35,559 nt of DNA from Clostridiales bacterium (GTDB lineage Bacteria; Bacillota; Clostridia; Lachnospirales; Lachnospiraceae): NCBI GenBank assembly GCA_020860565.1, contig JAJBUA010000081.1, forward strand, positions 1 through 35,559, given 5' to 3'. Of this stretch, positions 26,082 to 32,857 are shown in pieces (position 1 is the first letter of the stretch; each line of letters begins with the position of its first letter). The translations under genes were made by a program, and so were the position numbers. Under the pieces are notes generated by a model. That model was not told the DNA's origin. It saw only the letters and a program-made list of their open reading frames with translations, and ran no database searches.

Positions 26082-26669
26082 TCATTGATAAACCGCGCGT
26101 TCTCCGCCGATCAGCTTTGGACGTGTCCGGGCACAGACAACCCTCGCTTCTCCGATGAACTTCTGAGCAATCCGAACCGGCACCGCTACATCTCTCAGGT
26201 GCATTCCGATCAGCGTATCCCCGATATCAATTCCTGCATGAGCGCGGATATGTTCTACTGCCGTTGGCTCCTGAAAAGAATTCCAGGCCGCCGTCGCAAA
26301 CGAACCGCCCGCCTTTGGTTTGGGAACAACACAGACCTCCTCCAAACCGTAAGCTTTTGCAGTCTTCCTCTCTACAATCAGTGCCCGGTTCAGGTGCTCG
26401 CAGCATTGTGCGGCCAGACAGACCCCTTTTTCCTCCGCCGCCTGGCTGATTCCTTCCCATACAGCCTGTCCCAGTTCCGGACTGGAATATCTGCCAATCT
26501 TCTCTCCTCCGACCTCGCTCGTGGAGCAACCGATCACCAGAATATCACCTTCATCCAGATCTGCCTCGTTAAGAAGCTGACGGGCTGCTGCATAAGATTC
26601 TTTTCTCACAGTCTCAAGTTCATTTTCTGATATTTTCTGTTCCGACATGCCAGAAATCTTTTCTGCCAT
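26082..26669 (-). CDS. DUF436 (TIGR01440/YwlG) family protein
   Basis: 195 residues with family-typical blocks: VIGCSTSEVGGEKIG (45-59), CEHLNRALIVER, VPKPKAGGSFATAAW and HAGIDIGDTLIGMHLRDVAVPVR in pieces, ending TRPKLIGGERA. The family is widespread in Firmicutes and its role is not established. Conserved Cys and His residues hint at an enzyme. An AAGGAGAG site 8 bases upstream supports the ATG at 26669. It follows the tyrosine phosphatase gene by 26 bases, probably in one transcript with the DUF3232-like gene. The interval 25955-26081 holds no gene. Confidence 0.9.
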   Translation of the reverse strand: MAEKISGMSEQKISENELETVRKESYAAARQLLNEADLDEGDILVIGCSTSEVGGEKIGRYSSPELGQAVWEGISQAAEEKGVCLAAQCCEHLNRALIVERKTAKAYGLEEVCVVPKPKAGGSFATAAWNSFQEPTAVEHIRAHAGIDIGDTLIGMHLRDVAVPVRIAQKFIGEARVVCARTRPKLIGGERAVYQ

Positions 26670-26695
26670 ACGTTTTACTCTCCTTCGTCTCTATC

Positions 26696-27436
26696 TTAAA
26701 TATTTTTCAGCAACCGACTCCTGATCCATTCCACATCATCTTTGCTGCACTTACAGAAATGGATCAAATAATTTTCTGCATCCGTATATTTTTCGCGGAA
26801 ATACCGCATTGTCTGTTCCATATCCTCGGGTTTCGACTGGAACATGGAATCCTGGACGGGAACGCCAAGTGCGGTTAACTGTTCTTTCTGCTTCGCAAAT
26901 ACAGACTCCATGTAGGTTTCCGTAATACTGTAATCCGCAATGATAGATTCTTCTGGTACACCTGCCAGATCCAGGAGGAGCATGGAGATGATCCCTGTTC
27001 GGTCTTTCCCACCTGTGCAATGATAAAGAACAACTCTTTCTTTGACTTCGGCTAACAGGTGGATGACAGTGCCGATTTGTTCTGATGAATGGTCCAAAAG
27101 TGTCTGATACAGCGCATACATGGAATCCGGGCCATTTCCCTGGAATCCTTCCGAATTCATCTGATCCAACAAGCCGACATGATAGCCGGGAATGAACCCT
27201 ATTCGATCCGGCATCATTTCTCTTTCCCGGTCGCTTCGCAGGTCGATGATCCGGCAGACTCCATAGTCCGTCAGTTCCTGGATATCGCTATTGGTCAGGT
27301 TCTGTAACCCGTCCGCGCGCAGGAAAACTCTGCTTGCAGTCATGGAGCCATCCTTTGCAGGATATCCGCCTAAATCGCGTACATTTTTTGCTCCGTCTAA
27401 CGGGAGCGGTTGTGAAACTCTGATATTATCATTCAT
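26696..27436 (-). CDS. Tyrosine/dual-specificity protein phosphatase (LipA/MptpB-like)
   Basis: 246 residues. The active-site P-loop HCTGGKDRTG (139-148) gives nucleophile Cys140 and Arg146. The N-terminal block NVRDLGGYPAKDG (18-30) and a FLRADGL strand are typical of the Y_phosphatase3 family, and IIDLRSDRERE (63-73) supplies the general-acid region. The K-D in CxGGKDR is the hallmark of bacterial LipA/MptpB-type enzymes that can act on phosphoprotein or phosphoinositide substrates. No signal peptide, so cytosolic here. It lies 15 bases after the DUF3232-like gene. Confidence 0.92.
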   Translation of the reverse strand: MNDNIRVSQPLPLDGAKNVRDLGGYPAKDGSMTASRVFLRADGLQNLTNSDIQELTDYGVCRIIDLRSDREREMMPDRIGFIPGYHVGLLDQMNSEGFQGNGPDSMYALYQTLLDHSSEQIGTVIHLLAEVKERVVLYHCTGGKDRTGIISMLLLDLAGVPEESIIADYSITETYMESVFAKQKEQLTALGVPVQDSMFQSKPEDMEQTMRYFREKYTDAENYLIHFCKCSKDDVEWIRSRLLKNI

Positions 27437-27451
27437 CCGCTTCTCATTCTC

Positions 27452-27859
27452 CTATCTCGTATGAATCCCATGCACATACGCCAGGAAACAGCCCATATCC
27501 CCGACCCGTTTCCGGTTCATTTTATCATCCTCTTCATAGCCCAACTGATCACGCCATGACGCTTCTTTTCCCTGCATTTTTAAATACCGCGCAAGCTGGT
27601 TAAACTTAACGATCAGGGAATTGTGCGTGAGAGTCCTCGTCTGATCCAGATCGCCCCGCTCCGTTTTGCTCAGGATCGACCATTTCGCGCGGATCTGGAT
27701 ATACTGGATGGATGTTTCAATCAGATCCTTATATAAATCCAATGCATCCTCATCCGTCCCGATCTCCTCCGCCATCTTTTTCTGGATGTCCCTTGCTTCC
27801 TCGAAAGAAAGGATTTTGTCCTTTTTGAGATAATCTTCATACTGATAAACTGCTGCCAT
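27452..27859 (-). CDS. DUF3232-like hypothetical protein
   Basis: 135 residues, helical and highly charged. Features are YKDLIETSIQYIQIRAKWSILS, TLTHNSLIVKFNQLARYLK, a central GKEASWRDQLG and the C-terminal RKRVGDMGCFLAYVHGIHTR, each recalled from the DUF3232 family. Family assignment is from memory, not from a search. No catalytic motif is visible. First gene of a compact minus-strand trio with the tyrosine phosphatase and DUF436. Confidence 0.75.
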   Translation of the reverse strand: MAAVYQYEDYLKKDKILSFEEARDIQKKMAEEIGTDEDALDLYKDLIETSIQYIQIRAKWSILSKTERGDLDQTRTLTHNSLIVKFNQLARYLKMQGKEASWRDQLGYEEDDKMNRKRVGDMGCFLAYVHGIHTR

Positions 27860-27889
27860 TTTATTTTCTCCTCTGAAATAGATTATATT

Positions 27890-28080
27890 TACTTGATCAA
27901 ATTTAAAATATTGCTGCCTTGATATCCTTCAGCGGCATAGCCGCTTCCGGATCTTCTTTTGCTGCTCTCTCCTTCCCCCGCCGCTATCGCGGCGTTTTCT
28001 CACTTTTCTTATCGTCCTGCCCTGGGCAGGACGGAGGGAATAGGAAAAGAGGAAGAAATGAACAGCGAGATAGTTTCTGT
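27890..28080. other. Hairpin-rich intergenic stretch without a gene
   Basis: Holds GCGGC-ATA-GCCGC (about 27941-27953), GCCGC-TAT-CGCGGC (about 27980-27993) and CGTCCTGCC-CT-GGGCAGGACG (about 28013-28033). No open frame with a ribosome site is seen. It resembles the other structured intergenic elements in style but lacks the family B core. Confidence 0.4.
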
Positions 28081-28175
28081 ATTATCTGGAATTAGTATAT
28101 CATGGAACGATTAGATTGTCTTAAGAATTTTGCATTTCTTTACTTATGGCTGCAAATATTGTATGATAAAGACAG

Positions 28176-28227
28176 ACGCCGTAAGGGCAAGTTTTTAATT
28201 TTTATATCGTACACCGTAAGGGCAGGT
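28176..28227. repeat. Two 17-base direct repeats, 35 bases apart
   Basis: ACGCCGTAAGGGCAAGT (28176-28192) and ACACCGTAAGGGCAGGT (28211-28227) differ at two positions. They lie just upstream of the insertion-sequence remnant. Two units are too few for an array; they could be protein-binding sites or a fossil duplication. Confidence 0.6.
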
Positions 28228-28239
28228 AATGAATGAAAA

Positions 28240-28424
28240 GTCTAATCCCCAGCTTTGCTGGGGAGAATAGTGTAAGTGGAAACGGTGAGGATAACAAAAT
28301 AAAGCCTCCTATGATATGATGAGAATGGTGTCGCAAGCCAAACTCAAAATCATAGGAGGCGGTCCAGATGGACAATAGAAGTTTATCACATAGTGTGTCC
28401 ATTCTTTGGACCTCCTGTGCTTAA
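28240..28424 (+). mobile_element. Left-end remnant of an IS200-type insertion sequence
   Basis: In order: a subterminal hairpin CCCCAGC-TTT-GCTGGGG (28247-28263), as in IS200/IS605 ends. Then a long-range perfect 12-bp inverted repeat GCCTCCTATGAT (28304-28315) and ATCATAGGAGGC (28349-28360). Its right arm contains the ribosome site AGGAGG, and 8 bases later comes the start codon of a transposase that is broken after nine codons. Sequestering the ribosome site in such a hairpin is how IS200 limits its transposase. The right end of the element and the body of the transposase are gone. The exact left boundary is uncertain. Confidence 0.7.
28368..28424 (+). pseudogene. Truncated IS200-type transposase (tnpA) start
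   Basis: The frame reads MDNRSLSHS and then leaves the family, ending at a stop after 18 codons. IS200 TnpA proteins open M-D-x-x-SLSH followed by WNCKYH. The break falls near 28396, where GTGTGG is expected and GTGTCC is found. Not functional. Confidence 0.7.
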
Positions 28425-28427
28425 TAT

Positions 28428-28739
28428 TTGTGGTTTGCAGACCTACATTTACTCCTGTTTTTGACAGTTCTTAGGCAAAAACAGGATTTTATTACAAGGA
28501 CAGATCGTCTCTACCCCGAATATTATTTTCTGGAAAAGCCGGCCGGGCAATACCTCACTGTCTATCTGAAAGGGGATTATTATGACGCAGATGATGCCCT
28601 GCTCTCATTCGTAGCCTATGCCGACGAGCATCATCTGCGAACCGGTGAATTTATCTACAAAGAAGCCATCTGGGACGAACTGACCGTGATGGAAAAAGAA
28701 GATTATATAACAAAGATTTCATTGAAATGGGAGCCATGA
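28428..28739 (+). pseudogene. Beheaded MerR-family regulator (effector-binding domain only)
   Basis: The frame from about 28460 reads TRTDRLYPEYYFLEKPAG, LTVYLKGDYYDADDALLSF, YADEHHLRTGEFIYKEAI and WDELTVMEKEDYITKISLK. That is the C-terminal GyrI/BmrR-like drug-binding domain of a MerR regulator. The DNA-binding HTH and dimer helix are missing, and the insertion-sequence remnant lies exactly where they should be. The only start is a TTG with no ribosome site. It converges with the damaged MATE gene, a pairing typical of drug-efflux loci, suggesting that a regulator-pump unit has decayed. Confidence 0.7.
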
Positions 28740-28781
28740 TACCCGTAAAAGATTCTCGCCTTCTTCAAAAGATCATGGCTT

Positions 28782-30138
28782 TCATCTCGACTTCTCATTA
28801 CATATACGAAATATCATAACAGATCCACAGACGCCCAGAACCAGTTCCGCGGCAAATTGCGAATATGCCAGTCCATAGAGCGGGAACAGACGATCCAGGA
28901 TAAAGAGCGCAGGCACCTGTAAAACGATTTTGCGCAGTATTGCAAATACCAATGCCGATCTGCCGCGGCCTAAAGCCTGGAATACACCGACAGCCAGGAA
29001 GTCCATGCACAAAAACGGGATGGAGAGACTAAAACCACGCAGGAAACGACTGCCGTAGGCAATGATCCCTTCGTTGTCCATAAACAGCGCTATCAGACCG
29101 CCGGATAAAACACAAAATACAACTGTAGCCAAAATCAACACCGGGAGGATAAGCCTTATGGTAAAGAAAATGCAGTCCTTCATCCGTTTGCGGTTTCCGG
29201 AAGTATAATTGTAACTGATCAGCGGCATGACTCCCTGAGAAAAGCCGAGACAAACCTGTACCGGCACCATATTGATTTTCTGCGCGATGCCCATGGCTGC
29301 TACCGCATTCGCTCCATAACCCGCAGTGAAATTGTTGAGGATCGTCATGCTTGTTACGTTCAACAGATTTTGTATTGCCGCAGGAACTCCTACGCCGCAG
29401 ACATTAAGTACAAGCGATTTTTCAAATGAGAGCATCTTCGGATTCAGACAGACAAAGGTACTTTTCCGCTTTGCGTACAACAGCACGAAGAAGTAGATGC
29501 AGGCTACGCAGTTGGACAAAAATGTCGCCAGACCGGCGCCGGCAGCGCCCATGCCGAGGAACTGCGGCAGGATGAAAAAAGGATCCAGGATTATGTTCAG
29601 GATGCAGCCCGTCATTGTTCCAATGCTGGCATGGAGGGACGCGCCTTCCGCGCGGACAAGGTAGGCCATTACCACATTCAGGATAGCCGGTGCCGCACCG
29701 CAGAAAACAGTCCACGTCATGTATTCCAGTGTGGCCTGGCCGGGTGATATCATCCACCCCCAGCAGATTTAAAAGCGGATTTTGAGCAGTCATACACACC
29801 AGCGAATAGAGTACACCGCTAAACAGCGCGCAGTAAAAACCGAACGCCGAGGCATGATACACAACATCGTATTTTTTTGCCCCCATCGCGCGGCTCATCA
29901 GACTGGAGGAGCCGACGCCGAAGAGGTTATTGACCGCGATGAAGGCCAGCAGCACGGGCGCGGCAAGAGTAACCGCAGCATTTTGAATGGGGTCGTTGAG
30001 CATTCCCACAAAGTAAGTGTCCGTCAGATTGTACAGCACCATCACAAGAGAACTCATGACCATGGGAAGTGACAGCTGCATAACCGCGTTTGGTATAGGC
30101 GTATTTTCAAAGACATCCAGTCTCTTTGTTGTTTCCAT
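28782..30138 (-). pseudogene. MATE family efflux transporter, split by a frameshift
   Basis: Two overlapping frames together give about 450 residues, the normal MATE length. The 5' frame (from ATG 30138) covers METTKRLDVFENTPIPNAVM through LLNLLGVDD, with a ribosome site GAGGAGG-type leader upstream. The 3' frame resumes at SPGQATLEYMTWTVFCGAAP and runs to the stop at 28782. The switch falls near 29745-29765, next to a run of five C (29757-29761), so one extra base there would explain it. MATE pumps use Na+ or H+ gradients to export drugs. Either a pseudogene or a sequencing error in the homopolymer. Confidence 0.85.
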
Positions 30139-30198
30139 TTATTTTCGAACCTCCTCTATCTGAAAAACAAGTGGGAAACCAGGAAAAAATGACACTGA

Positions 30199-30975
30199 TC
30201 AAGAACGCCATAAAAAGTCCATAAACTGCGGCACCTGCTTTGCCCAGTCTGCTTCACAGTGACCGCCGTCCTCCTGCATCGTAAGCATTGTGGTTATCTT
30301 CTTTTCACGCAGAGCGGCATCGATGGCCCGGTTGCTCCGGGCAACACTGGTGTGAAGGCTGTCTGTCCCCTGTTCGGATTGCCAACGGGCTTCCCGTTCT
30401 CCCCAACTGAGATATATGCGCGTATCCGGGTTGACCGCGGCATCTCCGATATCACTCATAAGCTGTTTCTGAAATGGCATTGCCGCGCTGGACAGACAGG
30501 CCGCCTTTGAAAATGTCTGATTATAGCGGACAACTCCATACAGACTCATCAGCCCGCCCATGCTGCTGCCTCCGATCCCTGTCGCTTCCCGAAAGGAATA
30601 GGTCCGATAGGTCCGGTCAATCTCCGGCTTCAGTGTATTTACCATCCAATCCAGGGTTTCTGCTCCTGTGCCATGGAAAGTTCCGAGAAACCCGCCGTGG
30701 CAGTCATACGGGCAATATTCGCTCAGCCGCTCCTGGCCTCTGTGGCTGCACTCGATTCCCACACAGATCATCAGCTTCGGCCAGCGCAAAAAGAAATCCT
30801 TCAGTCCCCAGCATGTGCCGTAAGTGGCATCACTGTCCAGGTACAGATTATGTCCATCAAACATGTACATAACCGGATAACGGTCATTGCTTTGATTGTA
30901 TTCATCCGGAAGCCAGATATGAAGCCGGCGGATGTCATCCGACGGCGCGAAGTAAGCATCTTGTATCTGTATCAT
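30199..30975 (-). CDS. Putative esterase, alpha/beta hydrolase (PF00756-type)
   Basis: 258 residues. The fold runs from LHIWLPDEY and PVMYMFDGHNLYLD to the nucleophile elbow GGSSMGG (135-141, Ser138) and the late catalytic His239 in EDGGHCEADW. An Asp/Glu near SWGERE probably completes the triad. Closest architecture is the Fes/IroE/esterase D-type group, which cleaves siderophore, carbohydrate or feruloyl esters; the substrate is unknown. No signal peptide. The ribosome site TGAGGAGAATTATTTT precedes the ATG. It follows deoC by 87 bases on the same strand. Confidence 0.88.
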   Translation of the reverse strand: MIQIQDAYFAPSDDIRRLHIWLPDEYNQSNDRYPVMYMFDGHNLYLDSDATYGTCWGLKDFFLRWPKLMICVGIECSHRGQERLSEYCPYDCHGGFLGTFHGTGAETLDWMVNTLKPEIDRTYRTYSFREATGIGGSSMGGLMSLYGVVRYNQTFSKAACLSSAAMPFQKQLMSDIGDAAVNPDTRIYLSWGEREARWQSEQGTDSLHTSVARSNRAIDAALREKKITTMLTMQEDGGHCEADWAKQVPQFMDFLWRS

Positions 30976-31062
30976 AAAATAATTCTCCTCACCATGCTAC
31001 GCTCTTCACCCGGAACGGTCTCATATAATCCCCGTTCTCATCCAGAAAAGCTTTCTCTTTTT

Positions 31063-31695
31063 TCACGATAACAATGCGACTCCGTTGCTTGTCCCAATCC
31101 GATCTACTCCCGCCTCTATCAGTTCTTCCGCAAACTCTCGAGTCCGGATTCCGCCGCTGGCCTTCACTTTCAGACTGCACGACTGTTTCATTAACCTCAC
31201 ATCCTCAACCGTAGCTCCGCCGGTTGAAAATCCGGTTGACGTCTTAACGAAATCTGCTCCCGCTTTTTCCGCAATCTGACAGACCGTCTTCTTTTCTTCG
31301 TCTGTCAGAAGACAGGTCTCAAGGATTACCTTGACAACAACCGGCTTTACATGATCCACGACTTCCCGGATTTCTTCCTCCACGACATTCCAATTCCGGT
31401 CCTTTACGGCTCCGATGTTGACAACCATGTCGATCTCATTGGCGCCGTTTTTTATGGCATCCACTGCTTCGAACACTTTGACTTCCTTTGTCTGCGCTCC
31501 CAAAGGAAATCCTATAGCGCATCCCGTCTTCACGTCACTTCCCTTCAAAGCCTCTGCCACGGTCTTTACCCGGTAACTGTTGATGCAGACAGAAGCAAAT
31601 CCGTGATCCCTCGCTTCCCGGCAACATTCTAAAACAGCCTCCTCTGTCGCATCCGGTTTTAATATTGTGTGGTCGATCATCTTTGCAATACTCAT
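31063..31695 (-). CDS. deoC: Deoxyribose-phosphate aldolase
   Basis: Class I aldolase cleaving 2-deoxyribose-5-phosphate to acetaldehyde and glyceraldehyde-3-phosphate in deoxynucleoside catabolism. 210 residues, slightly short for the family. Schiff-base Lys151 is in DFVKTSTGFSTGGAT, the proton-relay Lys178 in VKASGGIRT, and Asp89 in NEIDMVVNIG. The C-terminus GTSNGVALLS ends abruptly compared with relatives, which usually have several more residues. It is divergent from the IclR regulator, and the acetaldehyde it produces could link to the aldehyde dehydrogenase nearby (inference). Confidence 0.95.
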   Translation of the reverse strand: MSIAKMIDHTILKPDATEEAVLECCREARDHGFASVCINSYRVKTVAEALKGSDVKTGCAIGFPLGAQTKEVKVFEAVDAIKNGANEIDMVVNIGAVKDRNWNVVEEEIREVVDHVKPVVVKVILETCLLTDEEKKTVCQIAEKAGADFVKTSTGFSTGGATVEDVRLMKQSCSLKVKASGGIRTREFAEELIEAGVDRIGTSNGVALLS

Positions 31696-31746
31696 TGGCT
31701 GTAGTTCTCCTTATCTTTATTTAATTTATGCCTTGTAGATTATTCG

Positions 31747-31809
31747 ATCATGAACTTCGTTCCTGATCGTCATTCGCCGTTCGTCAAGAACATGCAAGCA
31801 TGTTCTTTC
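31747..31809. repeat. Two adjacent hairpins in the deoC upstream region
   Basis: CGATCA-T-GAAC-TTC-GTTC-C-TGATCG (31747-31771) is a nested stem. AAGAACATGC-AA-GCATGTTCTT (31788-31809) is a perfect 10-bp inverted repeat. No T-tract follows on either strand, so they are not simple terminators. They lie 50-115 bases upstream of deoC. Confidence 0.6.
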
Positions 31810-31953
31810 CTCACTTTCGCTCATTATATCATGAATCGGACTATTCTGTCCTGCGGAATCTATCTTAATTTTCCTCGTGGACATTCGCAAAGAACGCCGG
31901 GATCTCCTCAATACCACTGGCGCATACCCGTTTGCATCCAGATACCTGTGGTA

Positions 31954-31973
31954 AATTGTACAATATCAATTGT
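31954..31973. promoter_or_regulatory. AT-rich palindromes upstream of the IclR gene, possible operator
   Basis: ATTGTACAAT (31955-31964) is a perfect palindrome, and ACAAT-ATCA-ATTGT (31960-31973) overlaps it. IclR regulators commonly bind such elements near their own promoters. They are 35 bases upstream of the -35 box. The remainder of 31696-32058 holds the two hairpins above and no gene. Confidence 0.4.
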
Positions 31974-32007
31974 AATTTGTCATATAAAAAATGTTTCCTT
32001 CAGGCTA

Positions 32008-32036
32008 TTGACATACATTTTTTCAGACTTTAAAAT
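32008..32036 (+). promoter_or_regulatory. Sigma-A promoter of the IclR regulator
   Basis: TTGACA (32008-32013), 17 bases, TAAAAT (32031-32036). The predicted start near 32043 leaves a very short leader before AAGGAG and the ATG at 32059, and excludes the longer open frame beginning at 31750. Confidence 0.85.
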
Positions 32037-32058
32037 GAGTAGCGAAGGAGTGCTACAT

Positions 32059-32817
32059 ATGGAAGATAATGTCAGAGTGGTAGATCGGGTGTTTGACATT
32101 TTAGAAGTCCTGGCCGCATCAAGCGAACCCATCGGATTGTCCGATATCGTCAGAGAAACAGGCATCAGTAAAAGCACTGTACATCGGCTTCTTGCTTCGA
32201 TGTGTGCCCGTCAGTACGTAGAAAAAAGTGCCAATGGTTTATATTCCATTGGCTATAAATTGATTGAGACTGTCAGCCATCATATTAACCAGCTGGAGCT
32301 GATTACAGAAGCGAGGCCGTTTTTAAACTCTATGATGCGGGATCTTGATTTGACCGCCCATCTCGGAATTCTGGATGGCTCTGATGTTGTCTATGTGGAA
32401 AAGATGGATATTTATCCGAACACCCGCCTGTATACTCAGGTTGGTTACCGCTCACCAGCCTTCTGCTCTTCGATCGGAAAATGTCTGATGTCCTGCCTCT
32501 CGGGCGACGAATTGGAAGATGCTCTCCGCCTTTGTGATTTTAAAAAATACACGAAAAATACCATCACGGATATACGGGAATTTAAAAGACACCTGAAGGT
32601 AATCCGCAGGCAGGGGTGGGCTATGGATAATGAGGAGTATCAGATTGGTCATCGCTGTATCGGCGCTCCGGTTTTCGATTACCGTTGGTCTCCGGTCGCT
32701 GCCATCAGTGCCAGCGGATCGATCTCCCAGCTTTCGGATGATCGATTGGAAATGGTAATCCGGGAGGTCAAGGATGCTGCCCGTAACCTGTCCCGGAAAA
32801 TGGGTTACACCGAGTAA
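32059..32817 (+). CDS. IclR-family transcriptional regulator
   Basis: 252 residues. N-terminal winged helix: VRVVDRVFDILEVLAASSEP, GLSDIVRETGISKSTVHRLLASM (recognition helix about 34-46), then the YSIGYKLIE wing. C-terminal GAF-like effector domain: the ligand-pocket strands DSxVVYVEK, RSPAFCSSIGKCLMSCL, and the closing GAPVFDYRWSPVAAISASG. The start at 32059 was chosen from its AAGGAG site 8 bases away and the promoter at 32008-32036; codons further upstream are not transcribed. It probably controls the neighbouring deoC or ALDH/FIST genes; the ligand is unknown. Confidence 0.93.
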   Translation: MEDNVRVVDRVFDILEVLAASSEPIGLSDIVRETGISKSTVHRLLASMCARQYVEKSANGLYSIGYKLIETVSHHINQLELITEARPFLNSMMRDLDLTAHLGILDGSDVVYVEKMDIYPNTRLYTQVGYRSPAFCSSIGKCLMSCLSGDELEDALRLCDFKKYTKNTITDIREFKRHLKVIRRQGWAMDNEEYQIGHRCIGAPVFDYRWSPVAAISASGSISQLSDDRLEMVIREVKDAARNLSRKMGYTE

Positions 32818-32823
32818 CGAAGT

Positions 32824-32850
32824 CGAGCCGCCGGATGGCGGCTCGTTTTA
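32824..32850 (+). terminator. Terminator of the IclR gene
   Basis: CGAGCCGCC-GGAT-GGCGGCTCG, a perfect 9-bp stem, then TTTTA. It lies between the convergent IclR and ALDH genes. Confidence 0.8.
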
Positions 32851-32857
32851 CTAAACT

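Noticed and set aside
28176-28227. Direct repeats as a CRISPR array
   Set aside because: Only two imperfect 17-base units with an 18-base gap, and no cas genes in the window.
31726-31917. 63-codon minus-strand frame upstream of deoC
   Set aside because: It is formed by the tandem hairpins, has no ribosome site and no family resemblance.
31750-32058. N-terminal extension of the IclR protein by 103 residues
   Set aside because: The promoter at 32008-32036 lies inside it, and the true ATG at 32059 has a good ribosome site.
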